Origin: Polychytrium aggregatum
Taxonomy: Eukaryota; Chytridiomycota; Chytridiomycetes; Polychytriales
Assembly: GCF_025602895.1 (NCBI RefSeq)
Contig: NW_026516380.1
Coordinates: forward strand, 1 to 64,000
Direction: 5' to 3'
Length of the DNA: 64,000 nt
A model generated the notes under the pieces. The model was not told the DNA's origin and searched no databases. It saw only the letters and a program-made list of their open reading frames with translations. A program made the position numbers and the translations under genes. This document shows, one piece after another, positions 34,963 to 47,123 of this stretch (positions are counted from its first letter, which is position 1; every line of letters begins with the position of its first letter).

Positions 34963-35930
34963 TCAGATGAGCGTGTACGGCAGCTGGTTGCCGACATCGG
35001 CGACCGACTTGGAGCGGCCGCGGAAGACTCGCTCCTCCGTTTGCGAGCGGCAGTCGCCCGAGGCCTCCGACCCTGCCTTGGCGCCATCGGGGGCAAGGAA
35101 GCGGTTGACGGGGCGGCTGGGGGGACTGACCAGGGGGCAGCCGTCGTCGCTGGGCTCCAGGAACGAGCACTTCAGGGCTGGATAGGACAAAACCAGGCGT
35201 GAGTCACGGCAAGCACAGCACCAGACCTCCCATCGGCGGATACAGAGGGTAAGAGAGAACGAAGAGGTCTCGGCAAAGGCAGAGGGATCGAATAGAATGA
35301 CGGCGGAGCCATGGATGGAGGCCAGGGTGTGGTATCAGAGAGCTCATCGGAGGGCACCTCGGACGCCAGTAAGCAGGGTCCTGGGTGGACAGAAAAAAGA
35401 AAGCCAGGGGTACTCGGCCAGAAACCTGACCGGACAGGCTCAGTCCGAAAGGGAAGAGTCAGGGACTGACCTGGCGTCATGGGTGCAACTGAGGCGGTGT
35501 GTCGGCGGATGCTGAAGGACGGCGACGGAGGGATCTGGCTCGTTTCGTCGTCGGTCTGGGAGTCGTTGTCAGAGGGACGCCATGAGAAGGCCCGCGAGGC
35601 GGTTGGGATTCTGCGCGTGAACGACAGCCGACTCGACGATACAATCTCAGGCGAGGGAATCAGGGGAAAAGGAAGGTGCGAGTCGGACTTTGCCGAATCC
35701 GAGTGGGAACCGGGTGCGCCGTCATCGCCCTTGGCAAAGAACAGGACGGGAGCAACCTTGCGGGGAGCAGGCATGAATATATCCTCCTCTTCGGCAGGGC
35801 GGTGTCTTGGCGACAGCGAGGGCGCAGAGACATGGAAGCTCTGGGGCGTGGAACGGCGCTGCTTGTCGGGGAGATTGGTTGCGGAGCTCGGACGAGGGAG
35901 AGGGCTCTCACGGATACTGGACGAAGGCAT
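34963..35930 (-). CDS. Ser/Pro-rich orphan protein with conserved-looking C-terminus
   Basis: Not recognised. Exon 1 runs from the ATG at 35930 (MPSSSIRESPLPRPSSATNL) to a CCAG|GTCAGT donor near 35481. An intron of about 300 nt ends at a TATCCAG acceptor near 35180, and exon 2 continues in phase as LKCSFLEPSDDGCPLVSPPS and ends RSKSVADVGNQLPYTLI at 34963. The protein (about 222 residues) is Ser/Pro/Arg-rich with several SP/TP and RxxS sites, suggesting a phosphorylated disordered regulator. An upstream in-frame ATG at 36221 would add about 97 residues, but a TATATA element at 36140-36147 lies between the two ATGs and favours 35930. The exon join rests on phase and splice consensus only. Confidence 0.55.
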
Positions 35931-36588
35931 GGCCGAGGACAGGACGTGGGGCTGGCGTGTGGGCTTGTAGGACTGGCTTGGAGCTGCTGGCTGGAGGAAA
36001 GAAAGGGCCTGACGCTGTTGGATGAAGGATAGCGCTGTATTGGCGGATGCGATTGATGCAGATGGGTGGGCAGATCTGGGGAGGTGTTTGCAGGAAGAAG
36101 CGGTGCTGTTGCGGCAGGGTGATGGTGGGATGAGGGATCTATATAATACAACGGGGTGGATGTGGGCTGCAGAGGAGCGAGAGACGAACGACGAGCAAAA
36201 GCCTGAGAAGCAAGTCTGCATGGGATCACATGCGCAGCCGGATCGAGCCAGCGTGTGTGTGTGTGCGATGCCAGCACTGTGGCGATGTCGATGCGATACT
36301 GAGACGATACCGAGGCAACACTGGGGCGATACTGTGACAGCACCCCACCCCCTGTCATCGGTTGACAGCGTTCGCTTCTGACAGCATGCCGCCGTCCACT
36401 GCCTGCCTGCCCCCCCCCGCTGCCGTTCAAGAGACCGCAGCTCATTGACGCACCCTCGCCCTCACCCTCTACCGACTCATGATCCCCTTGGAACCAAGAT
36501 TTAAAGGCGGTGACTTGGCCGCGCATTTGAGTGCCCTCAGGGCCGTAGATACCGAGGAAGCAGACCATCCGTTTCTGCCGTCTTCAGC
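35931..36588. other. Divergent promoter region, Ser/Pro-rich gene / RRM gene
   Basis: These 658 bp lie between opposite-strand start codons. They contain the TATA-like element above, a GT run near 36251-36262 and a C9 homopolymer near 36409-36418. No coding exon recognised. Confidence 0.4.
36140..36147 (-). promoter_or_regulatory. Possible TATA element for the Ser/Pro-rich gene
   Basis: The minus strand reads TGTATTATATAGATCC about 210 nt upstream of the ATG at 35930. If used, transcription would start downstream of the alternative ATG at 36221 and exclude it. Confidence 0.35.
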
Positions 36589-39231
36589 ATGTCGCGCCAT
36601 TCTGCTGCACCAAAGGCTGTGGCCAAAGTGTGTGTCCAGCCCACCCCTCTCATATCGCCACCGGTCACACCCCGTCTTCTCACGAAAGCTGCCGCCATCC
36701 CACGGGCACCCAAGGACCCGACAAGCACGCCCACCAGAGTTGCACCCAGTCCGGCTGCTGGTTGCGATGAAAACGTCCAGGAATCCGAGGCCAGAAATTC
36801 AAGAGGCTCCCCACAAAGGTTTCATCAGGATGCAAGTGACAGGACTGAGCATACCGGCCGCTCGCCCCAAGCACCACTCCTCGGGACCGGGCGGAGCGAC
36901 AGCCCGGACGAAAGTGTTGTGAGTGTGTCAAGAGGAGAGCCCGAGGCGTGCATATTCGTTGCCAGGCAAGTCTCACTCTGTTCACCCCATCTCATATACT
37001 GCGTCATATCGTCACGATTCGGCCGATCAACTGACTCACCGAGTGCGTCCACCAGCCTGTGCTCGGATCAGTCGGACTGTGAGCTCTGTGAGTCCCTTGG
37101 GCACCATTTCTCCAAGTGGGGGCTGCTCCTGAGCGTCAAGGTTTTCAGGGACTCATTCAAGCGGCCATATGCCTTTGTCCAGTTCCAGGTGGGCCTTTCA
37201 GCATCCTCAGAATCGAGAACGACTGTGATCCCCTTGTCGTGGATGTGCATGTGTCCGCTACAGTCGATCCGCTCCGTAACTAAAGTCATGGCCCATAGAG
37301 TGCCATCGATGCTCAGCAAGCTCGGAAAGAAGGACAGCAGAGCTTGGTCAATGGGAGACCGATCCGAATCGAGCCTGCTCGCGTGAACAGAACACTGTAC
37401 ATCAGCAAGCCCAAGGAAGCCGGTGGTATCGCTGGGAAGGTGAGTTGTGGAAGTTGCCCGCCGCTCGAGCAGTACCGCTTGCAACCTTACAATGGAGCTG
37501 CCGGCGACGCTGACGATCAATTCTAACCGTGTCTCTTGGCCCACATCGCCGATGGCACCCTGTGTGAATCTACTGTTTGGATGCCGATTCTCGCTGGTAG
37601 GACTTGAGACATCACTTGGAGGCGTTCGGGCCGATAGAGAGCATCACTCCGCACAGCGAAAAGGCTGGCGAGGATCGAATTTCCGGACTGGTCAAGTTTT
37701 GTTACCGAGAAGATGCCGTACAGGCCCTGTTGGTGCGTCACTGGCTGCTGCTGTGTATTTGACCTGAGCCCAGTGCGGGGGTGTCTTTGCAACATCCAAG
37801 CCCGCGAACTGACCGACTCTGCCATATCAGACACTGAGATTCCAGTGCCGATGGACAGTCGACTGGTGAGTTTTGCGGCTTCTCCAACCAAGAGCAGCAG
37901 CCATTGGCATGCACAACGTGCCGAGTCATCCTCGTCGACTTCTGAGCGGCAGTATGCCCAACCAGGGCATCAAACATGGAACGGCGGCGCGTTCAGATCG
38001 AAAAGAAGTGTATCTTTGTCGGTCAATTGGATCCGGACATGGCAACGCACGGCAATCTCGAAAGGCACTTCAGTGTCCATGGACTAGTCGAATCCATCCA
38101 GATCTTCAGCTCCACCGAGCACCAGGGTTTGTCCACCACTTTGCCAGGCCGTTCAAAGGTTTTCGTGAGTTTCAGACTCTAGGCTAGGATTCCGTCTCAC
38201 TCCATGGTCTCTGCCACAGCTCGGAACAAAGACAAAGGTCGGATGAACGCATGGAACCGTCCCGCATTTGCATTTATTCGATTCACGGACGAGTCTTCGG
38301 CAGAGTCGGCGCTACGCGAGGTAGTTCCTGAAGACTGAAGTGACAGCACAGATAAAATCCAGACGGCCACAAAGCTGCAGTGTTGGGCCGGAGTGCGCTG
38401 CAGCAAAGCTGGATGACTCATTTTCGGATCCACACTCCAGAATGGAAAGCAGTGGGGTAGATTTGCACTGAAAATTCAGTACCGAGAGACAAGCCTTTCT
38501 CGGATGCGAGCCGAACATGCCGAGTACCAGCGCCACCGTCGATGGGAGTCGGTGCAGGGCGATACCTCTCTGGTCAGTAGCAATGCGATCATCGTGGAGG
38601 GCAAGTTAACAACCGATGGAAAGCTGACATACGAACTGCGTCTTTGCTAACCAATCTGATACCAGACCAATGGCCCGCATGCCCACAGCGAAGGTGAGAG
38701 TGCACCGAGTGAACAAGGCCGGTGCTTGAGACATCGAGCTCTGACACGATTGTGCTGTATGAAACAGAGCCCTGGAGCACCGCTCTGGACGCTGCGCCAA
38801 AGGACGGAGAGGAAGAAGATGAGTTCTATCCATCTCCGAACTATTCAGTCACATCGCACGAGCCGTGGCCACCGGGACAGCCTGATATGGTGTCGATGTA
38901 TGCGTCGGAGCATGCCCTCGGATTCTACGATCCAGCGTTCGTCCCAGCCGCTGCGTCAAGATACTGCGGACCTCCCGAATGGGTCAAGTATCCCGCCTTC
39001 TCGACCCAGGCTGTCTATCCAGTGCCGACCATTTTGCCGCCTGTTGCATATCCGCCGTGCTACTCCTATCGGCTCCATCCATTCTATGGCCTGTCGATCG
39101 GGAGAGGCGATATGGCCGTTGGTGCAGCCAGCAGCCAGCTTGTCAGAACCGACAGCGACAGACCACGCAAAACAACTATCCCTTTCAACTACACTCCGTA
39201 TGTGCCAAGCACATATCCTGAATATATCTGA
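36589..39231 (+). CDS. Multi-RRM RNA-binding protein
   Basis: The start is the ATG at 36589 (MSRHSAAPKAVAKVC). After a disordered region of about 110 residues, RRM1 opens with ACIFVAS and continues across a GC-AG intron (36966-37055) as LCSDQSDCELCESLGHHFSK, VKVFRDSFKRPYAFVQFQ (RNP1) and, in a later exon, SLVNGRPIRIEPARV. NRTLYISKPKEAGGIAGK begins a second RRM-like strand. Another RRM follows: KKCIFVGQLDPDMATHGNLE, HFSVHGLVESIQIF, then NRPAFAFIRFTDESSAESAL. A linker GRFALKIQYRETSLSRMR precedes an acidic Tyr/Pro-rich tail ending YVPSTYPEYI at 39231. Tandem RRMs with a Tyr/Pro tail fit an mRNA-binding regulator of stability or meiosis-type control, but no ortholog is named with confidence. Several exon borders between 37190 and 38720 remain uncertain. 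Confidence 0.8.
36966..37055 (+). other. GC-AG intron inside RRM1
   Basis: Exon 1 (36589-36965) ends GTTGCCAG and the intron starts GCAAGTCTC, ending CCACCAG before CCTGTGCTC. Joining in phase 2 gives the unbroken RRM sequence CIFVASLCSDQSD. No nearby GT donor maintains this sequence. Confidence 0.8.
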
Positions 39232-39674
39232 GCATGGAGGACGCCGTTGGCCAGGCGTTTGTGGCGGCTCAGCCGTATCCCATCCCCCTGCTTTCACAGC
39301 GACAGCCACGACGGATCCTGGCCCGCTCCATTGTTCTCATCGACGACTTGCGAAATATCAAATGATCACATGCACCAATACACGCACACTCTGCTCGCTG
39401 TCTCTACATCCACATCCTCCAGCCATCAGGAGGTGTGGGAACCACGGCCAAAGCCAACCCGCACGGCGCAACGCGTCCTGTCCAGCGCGCTGACTCAGCT
39501 GCCATCCTTAATTAATTAATTTTTTTTCTTTACCTCCGATCGCGGTTTGGATGCAGCGCGCCGGGACTGCGTCAGTGACCCAGAGCGAGCCAGCGAGCTT
39601 CCCTGTCGCCGATAGCAACGCCGACCGTCTGTCGAGAACATCATCGTCTGCCCTGCGCGATATCCCGATCCAGA
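39232..39674. other. Spacer between RRM gene and UTP17
   Basis: These 443 bp lie between tandem plus-strand genes. A TTAATTAATTAATT run followed by T8 (39508-39529) is the most AT-rich spot nearby and could be part of the 3' end or promoter. No gene seen. Confidence 0.4.
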
Positions 39675-42600
39675 ATGGACGTCGACATGGAGCTTCCCAC
39701 GGCAACCTCCCGGAAGGCAAAGGAGCGCAAGCCCGCGAGAGAGGCTAAATCCGCCCAGCCCACCCCCAAGACCTCCAAGGCGCCCAAGGCAGCGACCACG
39801 ACGCCGATCTCAACGCCCTCGTCAGCTGCTCATGCACGATCTACAGCGGCTGCCAGTCCGACAGTGGCCTCCAATGCGATGGGGACTCCAAAGAGCGAGA
39901 AGAGAGCCAAGACGCTATCCAAGGAAACCGCAAAGTCACAGGATTCGATAGCAACGCTCGTGGACCCTGATAGCGAGCACGATGTCGTCGCGCCTGCAAG
40001 CCATGGCGGGACTCCACAGAGCATCAAAGGACCAAAGACTGCCAAGGGACATGCGAATGCGAAATCCAACGCATCCAGCGCCTCTCGGAAAGCTGCGGAC
40101 ACGCCGACCAAGACCGCGACAGCACCATCCGCGAGTCCGGCGGGAAGCGGACCAAGGCCCAACGGCGCCGAGACCCCCAAAGGTCCGGAGGGAAAAACGA
40201 AGAAAACGAAACCGACGCAAATCTCGGACGCGAGATCTGTCGCCAAGGCGAACTCTGCTGCAGGGCCTGACCACCGACCCCAATCCTCGGCAGCTTCCAC
40301 AGCAACGCCAACCAAAAAGTCTGGATCGTCGAGCCTCGCCAACGGACAGGCAGCCCATTCCAAGGTACAAGCGCCCGGAACTCCAAAGCAGCAGACGATT
40401 CGGAAAGACGATGCTGCGGCCCTGACTGCTCCGGAACAGGGAACAGCACCCAGCGGCGATGCCACCTCAGCCGAGTCCAAAAAGGCCAAAAAGTCAAAGG
40501 TTGCGAGGTCCTTCAAGGTCAACGAAAATGTGCCGCAGAGGGACGCCCTGACCTCGGCAGTGAAGAAAGGAGAGCGATTCTCGGCCAACGTCTCGACGCT
40601 CACCTGCGGCAATCTCGGCGCCATCCCACCCGTGTTCACCAAGGACTCTGGGTAACTGAGACTCGCAGGCCGGTGCTGTCAGAGTGCAAGGTTGGTGCGC
40701 GGATATCGCAGCACAGTACTCACCTCACCACCCCGCCTCTCGGTTGGCGCCAGATACCTTTTTTGCGCAACCGAATCGACCATCAAGATCTTCAGTGTCG
40801 CGACCGGCCATGCCGTTCGATCGATCGTGGGACACACGGACACGGTGACTGCGACGTTTCTCAATCCCGAGAACCATCTCCAAGTAAGTGGCTGTCGCCG
40901 ACTCTATCAGCCGAACAGAAATCGCGAAAGGGACAATCTCGCCGAGCAGAGCCAGCGGCAGCCCTGTTTACCTGTTGTGAATGCACCAGCTCTACTCTGG
41001 CTCGTTAGATGGGACAATCCGCCTGTGGGACTTCAACGACGCCATTTTGCTCAAGGTAAGGCTTGGTTTGCCTCACTAGCCACGGAACTACGAATCCATC
41101 GACTGACTTGCCCGCAAACGCGATTCATCTCTAGTCCTGGAACATTGGCGAGCCCATTCAGCACATGTGTGTGTCCAAGGCCGAGCCCTCTTTCCTGTTT
41201 GTGGCCATCCAGAACCCGGGCCAAAACTCGAGCTCGGTGCTCAAGTTCAATGTAGCCCAAAAAACGGTCAAGTGGGAGGTCATCATGACGCTCAAGGGCA
41301 CCATCTTCCGTATCGAGGTCGACCCATCCGGCGAGTACCTGGTTGCCGGCAGCACGTCACAGCGATTCAAGGTCCTGCACCTCCCCACAAAGACCCAAGA
41401 AATCTACTCGCTGGATGGCGTCGAGCTGTCCACCTTTGCCATCCACCCCACAGAGCCGGCTGTGGCGGTCGGTGACAGCGACGGTCAGATTACACTATGG
41501 TGCGTCCAGCAGGCTTGCCTGCGTTTTCACCAACTGGCTGGTGTCGGTCCTCGACTGTGCAGTCGCTAATTGCATGTCTACAACGATAGGTATTGTCTGC
41601 GCACACCCTTTGTTGCCGCTCCGGTCACGACCACGCTGCACTGGCACGCCCATCGAGTCAATGGAATCAGTTTCACAGCCGATGGTCAGTGCTTGGTCAA
41701 GAATATGTTGCTCGTGCATCGACTGGACCATGCCACCGTGTCGCGGATCAACCTCGCCCGATTTAACAACAGGCCTCGGTGTGTGGGCTGCTGATGAGAT
41801 TGCGAGGCCGAGTTGGCGGCATATGAACTGACAGGCAGCGTGGTCCTATTCAAAACAGGCGCGTATATGCTCTCGGGTGGTGAAGAGGCCGTCCTGGTTG
41901 TGTGGCAGCTGGAGACCCGAAACAAGCAGTTCCTTCCGCGTCTGAACTCAGAAATCGTCTCGGTCACCGTCAGCCCGACCGGAAGTCTGTTTGCTCTCGG
42001 TCATCGCGACAATTCGATCCGAATCATCTCATCCGTCAACCTCACCGTTCGTCAGGCGGTTGCCGGACTCAAGATTGGTCAGTATCACATCCGCCAAAGT
42101 CCAACGTCGTGCTGTGTCGCGCTGTCGAGCGGAGCAACCGATTGTGAGCGCGCCCGTCTCACATATTACTCCCATCTCGCAGCTCAAGAAAACCGAGAGC
42201 TCTATCCACTGAGTACTGGACTGGTTGTCGAGCCAAGGGAGAACGCCGTCTGCCTGAACGGATCGCCAGGAACGCTCCAGTTCTACAACCCCTTTGCAGA
42301 CCGACACGTCATGGAGCTGGAGATCACTTCGGGAAACCGTGTCAGTCGGCAGGAGGATCGCGAAATCATTCGCCCCCATGTCGTTCATGCGGCATTCTCA
42401 AAGACTGGTGACTGGATGACCACGGTATGTGCAGTTGCCTCAGCATCTGGTCTTGTTCGCTTGGGAGGGGGGGGGCGCTTTCTATGCCGTAGCTGTGTGC
42501 AGCAGAGCCATACTTGCGTGCTACTCTTGCTGTTTTGTTTTACGCTGCTTGTTGACTCGCACTTGTCTGGTGTTAGGTCGACACCCGGGACGATGGCGAG

Positions 42601-44417
42601 TTTGATCCCGAGCTCTACCTCAAGTTCTGGACTTTTGATCACAACAGCCGAAGGTGAGATTGGTTGCGACTGTCGCCTCCCGCCCCCCCCCAAAGTGCAC
42701 AGTGGAACCCATTCACCCAGCCCAGTCGAGGAGCCAGCTGCTGATGAAACGGCGCCCCTGTGTTTCTGCAAACGTAGCTATGCTGTCAACACCCGAGTCG
42801 ACAACCCGCACGATGGAGCCATCCACGGGCTCGCCTTCCGGCAGGCATCCTCCGAGCCTCTCTTGGCGGTGACGTGTGGCAATGACAAGAAGTTCAAGAT
42901 TTGGCAGCTCAACACTGCCCACAGCGACGACGACGAGAAGGAAGAAAGTAAGCGGAACTCACCTTGTTTCCTCCTTGCCCCGTCGCTTGCTTTGGCCGGA
43001 TACCCACACTCTCCAGACCCGTCTTCGTGACAATGCCACATAACTGATCCGCAAGATCTCGAATCGGGGTCTGCCGACAACGAGTCGTCGTATTGCACCA
43101 GCTCCATTCCCTCTGCGTCCTACTTACGTCTTGTTGTCACCGCGATCGATAGCGTACTGGTCGTGTCGCAGTGTCGGATTTTACAAGGAATCGGCCATCT
43201 CCCATGTGACGTTTTCCGAAGATGGCTCGATTCTGGCAGTAGCCTGCGAAAACGATCTGACTCTGTGGAACCCACTTACCAATGCACTCCACGCCGTCCT
43301 GACATACCCGCCACCGACCAACACCATCCGCAACATTTGCTTCACGAGTGGATCCGAGCCCTACGTGGTTGCCGTCACCGACACCCACATCCACGTCTGG
43401 AATCTGCTGACGTGCACCATCTGGTGGAGTGTCCGAGTCGGCGATGTGGCACACTGTGCAAGCGATCCCAAGAGCGCGCATTTTGCGGTGGTGCTGACAG
43501 GGTCAAGCGACTACAAGAGCAAGATTGCCGTCTTCCACCCGTCATCGCCTGTCAGTGTCCACAACTGGAACGTCGATGAGGACATTGTGTCCTTGACGTT
43601 CTTTGCTCGAGCCGACAACACTGCCAGAAGCAACAGTGGCATGAGTGTGCTGATTCTGAACAACAAGTACCAACTGCAGCTTGTGTCTGGCGAGCAACTG
43701 GGCGGATCCGACGAAGCGTCACAAGAACAAGAGCAGGTAGGGTTGGCTAAATCGTCGTTTTTGGCCTTCTCGGCGCAAGCACCTGCCCGATCCCGATCCC
43801 TATCCTGGGCCGTGGCGCCACGAACTAACCAATGCAACCCTCAGGGCCAACAGGAGCAGATCCGGGAAAGCATCGCTCCGTCTCTCTTCAGCAGCATCTA
43901 CGGCAAGGCTGCGGTCACCGAGCCCGAGACGCAGAGCTTTGCCACCGCAGCAACCAAGAGTGCCGAGAACTATGCAGAGAGCACCCCGTATCTCGAGGCG
44001 GCTGCCAGAGTGCACAAGACCGTGGCCTTCCTGGAATCGCCCTCGCATGTTCTGCCGCCGCCGACGAAGCTCATCACGGCCTTTTTCGAGCACCTCCTGG
44101 AGCAAATGGGTGCAACTCAGATTCAGGACGACGACCAGGCTTTGGATGCTGACGGCGATGTGGTGGTCGTGCCGGATGGCGATGAGAATCACATGATTAT
44201 TGATACAGACCCGGATCAAGCCTTGGTCAGCGCCAAGATCGAGCTCGGCTTCATGAAAGAGCTCTTCCAAAGCCAGTTTGGAGGTAATTCGCCTTTCTCC
44301 TCCCCCCCCCCAGCAATGTCGAGTGTTGGGCCATGCTGATAGACTGGCGCCACGTCCTCGATCACCGCGGACTCGAACTAACCACGTTTCATTATAGCCG
44401 AGACTGGCAAAAAGTAG
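39675..44417 (+). CDS. UTP17: Nan1/Utp17 (WDR75), t-UTP subunit of the SSU processome
   Basis: The start is the ATG at 39675 (MDVDMELPTATSRKAKERKP). An Ala/Lys/Thr/Pro/Ser-rich extension of about 270 residues precedes the family N-terminus (NVSTLTCGNLGAIPPVFTKD). WD blades across many introns are: RYLFCATESTIKIFSVATGH, YSGSLDGTIRLWDFNDAILL, SWNIGEPIQHMCVSKAEP, IFRIEVDPSGEYLVAGSTSQ, PAVAVGDSDGQITLW, HWHAHRVNGISFTAD, GAYMLSGGEEAVLVVWQLET and, in a second propeller, LLAVTCGNDKKFKIWQL and HVTFSEDGSILAVACENDLT. The C-terminal helical part has KAAVTEPETQSFATAATKSA and ELGFMKELFQSQFG, and the last tiny exon adds AETGKK before the stop at 44417. The t-UTP complex couples pol I transcription to pre-18S processing in the nucleolus. 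The N-terminal extension is much longer than in yeast and may be nucleolar-targeting disorder. Confidence 0.92.
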
Positions 44418-45061
44418 AAATGTCGCAGAGGAACCTACTGTACGGCGCAATCCATCCATTCATAACTCCTCCTCACTCCAGTAAACGCTCGCGCCTCAAG
44501 AGTTCCACACAGCTCATCAAGAAACCCTCGATGCCGCGAGCCCGGCGATTCATTACCATAATAACTGAGTGGTGGATCTCAACGGCTTTCCCATTGACTC
44601 ATCACCACCACTGATATCGCCATCAGCCATCGATGGCAGGTTCGTCTCGGGCGGGGTGGCCCTGAATATACGAGGTTGATCTCCGACAATGATAGATTGT
44701 GTGCTGTGGTCGTACGTCCAGCTGCGGTGCCCTTGCGATTCCATAGAGCTGACGGCAATGGTTCTCCCTCGCGTCTGAACGAAAATGAGTCTCATGCCTG
44801 CCTTTCAAGCCTGCCTTTCATGGCTGTCGTGCACCACTTTCCCACAAACGCGAGATCCCAGAGCCCAGCCTGCTCCTGCTGGTGCTGCTCGGTGGAGACA
44901 GTATCCCATCAACCCGCTGGCTGCTCTAGGGTTATTCTGAGAGATTTATTCGAGGCCGTGTCAGCATACGGCTGGTGCAAGCCCCAGGATCTCAAAGCGG
45001 CCCGGACGAAGGATGAGAAGATTATGCGCATCGCCGCCAAAGAGCGGTGTATGCCACGGGC
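44418..45061. other. Convergent spacer, UTP17 / GT32-like gene
   Basis: These 644 bp lie between two facing stops. A small direct repeat (GCCTGCCTTTCAAGCCTGCC at 44797-44816) is present. Short frames occur, none domain-like. Confidence 0.4.
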
Positions 45062-46240
45062 TCAATCCAAGAGACTGAGCTTGTAGCGGATTCCAAAGGG
45101 CAACTCCTCGGCCTCAGCTGCTTTGGCCAGAAGTTTGGATCGGCACTGTGTATGGTTGAAGTCGGGATGGCCGTGATTGCACTGGTCCCGGCAGCTGACG
45201 CCGCAGTCGAAGGTCTCCGGATAGACCAAGACTGGGGAGGAGAGAAGAGGGATCGCGATTTGATAGGAAACACCCCGATGCAGCAGTTGAGAGAGTCAGT
45301 ATGTCTTTCAAGCGCGCTGGTTGGGGAGGAGAGCAAGTCGGACCGAATAAACTCACCGTTGGGAATCACCACCAGTGGCATGTAGTGGAAGGCCTTACTC
45401 GCGGAGTAGCGATAGACAGCATCGGTGAGATCGGCCAGGTGCCTGGGTGTGGTCGTGGGTTGAGCAAACTCCTTGACCAATTCGGAGGCGACAAACATCC
45501 AGAAGGGATGGCCAGGGATGCTCGCCATCCAAGCGTCAGAGATTAAGCCTTTGCTGGGCGAAAGCGAGTCGCTGCTGGAGAGCAGCAGTATGCCGCTTTG
45601 GAGCAGACTTGTCGAGTCGGGCGAGAGGGCCGTGGTCATGGGACGGAGCGACTCCACATACGGATCGGCGTAGACACCCCCGAATTTATGCAGGTAAAAG
45701 TAACGCGCGACGTGCAGCTTTTCGGCGCTGGACAGTTGGTCGTATGTTTGCAGAAACCAAGGATAGTGGTCCTCGATCAGGGCGCGGTCGCTCTCGCGAG
45801 ACCACACCTGGTAGGTCCACAACATATGGAAACTGCGCCAAGTGGTGGACCACGCCTTTTTTTCCTGTTGCATCGCCAAAAGGCGAGAGCCGGCATTCGA
45901 TTCGGCAGTGGACGGGAAGTTAGAACACAGTCTGTGATCGCGAGGGCCGCTCGGGGAAGCGTTCATGTGGTTGCGAGATGCAGTTACAGCTGCAGAATAG
46001 AGTAGGAACGACATTTACATCCTGGAGGGATATCTTGCCGTGTGACTGGTGGATGATGCTTGGAATCGAGGGGGTTGTTGGGGCCTTGTATTGCGAGGGA
46101 CGCTCGCGAGTGAGCACAAGGTTGATCTGCTCGCTTGCATCGGGTTCTATGGATCCTCGAAGCTTGATCAAGAAAATGATCATCACGAGCGGCCCGGCGA
46201 TGAGCAGGAACTTGAAGAGATTTCTCTTGAGCAGGATCAT
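45062..46240 (-). CDS. GT32-like type II membrane glycosyltransferase with altered DXD motif
   Basis: Exon 1 (46240-46019) begins MILLKRNLFKFLLIAG, a type II signal anchor, and ends IPSIIHQSHGKISLQD, matching the family opening IPxIIHQ. The next exon or exons give TWRSFHMLWTYQVWSRESDR, EDHYPWFLQTYDQLSSAEKL, then HVARYFYLHKFGGVYADPYV followed by ESLRP. The last exon (45231-45062), joined in phase from a GTGAGT donor at 45356, reads LVYPETFDCGVSCRDQCNHG and ends FGIRYKLSLLD. GT32 enzymes (Och1, Sur1/Csh1) transfer mannose or related sugars in the Golgi and need a D-x-D in the ADLDVE position. Here it reads Ala-Asp-Pro-Tyr-Val-Glu, so the second Asp is lost. A Cys-rich C-terminus is also unusual. 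It may have changed donor or metal use, or be inactive. Confidence 0.75.
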
Positions 46241-47123
46241 GATGGACTGCGGAAGGAGGCCAGCGACAGGAGATGGAATGAGCGCGAGACGAGGCCAGTG
46301 ACGCAGATGCCAATGCAGGTGTGGGAGTGGGTCTGAGTGACGAACTGCTACTGTCCAAAGCCCCCCCCCCGCTATGTTGGATGATGGTGGGAAAGCGCGC
46401 GGAACAACAGCAGATGCTGCAGGCCACCGAGCTGATCTCTGCGAACGGGGGTGACTTGATCCCGACCACGACGCAAAAACGGATTTCATGCTACACGAGA
46501 CAACTGGACTGCCAATCATGCAGCAGAACCAAGGCGGGCTGGGTAAGGTCTCTTGGGCCAGACACACATTCAGCTTATGTATGATGGCGGCGACTTGAAG
46601 CCCAACTTGAGGCCCGATATGTGCCAGGCGGAGCCCGCCAAGATTAGGCGCGCATACAAGTGAATCCCCTGCGGGGAATGCTACGTTCACGAAATGGGAC
46701 ATGGATGTTGTTGTGATGCCTTTCTGGGTCTTGAGCCCGCACGGTCATATCGTCAGAGTGCTTCAGGGCGCTGCCATCCGTCGATATCACAACAGACGGG
46801 GTGCACAGGCCCCAGTCTGTGGTCGATATTTCATCGACCCGGTCCGTCAAAACAGCGCGAGCATCACTAACCGAGCACCGTTCATCCAGAGGAGTTGGTC
46901 AACACCGCTCTTCCGGAGGATCGATCGACATCGGTCATCCAGAGGAGTTGGCCGACGTCGTTCGCATCTCATGAGTTTAGATTGGCGTCATAGATGCCAG
47001 ATTGGAATCGGAACACAACTTCAATGGCTTCTTGGTCTAGTCAATGGGTGGGTCTTTATTTAGACTTTGCCTTAGCGTCCCTGGCGGGCTCTGGGACTGG
47101 GTGTTGGTTTTTGCCAACCAGGA
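46241..47123. other. Spacer between GT32-like gene and tRNA cluster
   Basis: These 883 bp carry the promoter of the GT32-like gene at the left and sequence upstream of the tRNAs at the right. A C10 run is near 46363. The phrase CATCCAGAGGAGTTGG occurs twice (about 46883 and 46936). No gene recognised. Confidence 0.4.

Noticed and set aside
34109-35170. 353-codon minus-strand frame and overlapping plus-strand Lys/Arg/Glu-rich frames
   Set aside because: They depend on a purine-rich tract, begin without a good ATG and show no domain; treated as spacer.
39830-40642. 270-codon minus-strand frame
   Set aside because: Antisense of the Ala/Lys/Thr-rich N-terminal extension of UTP17.
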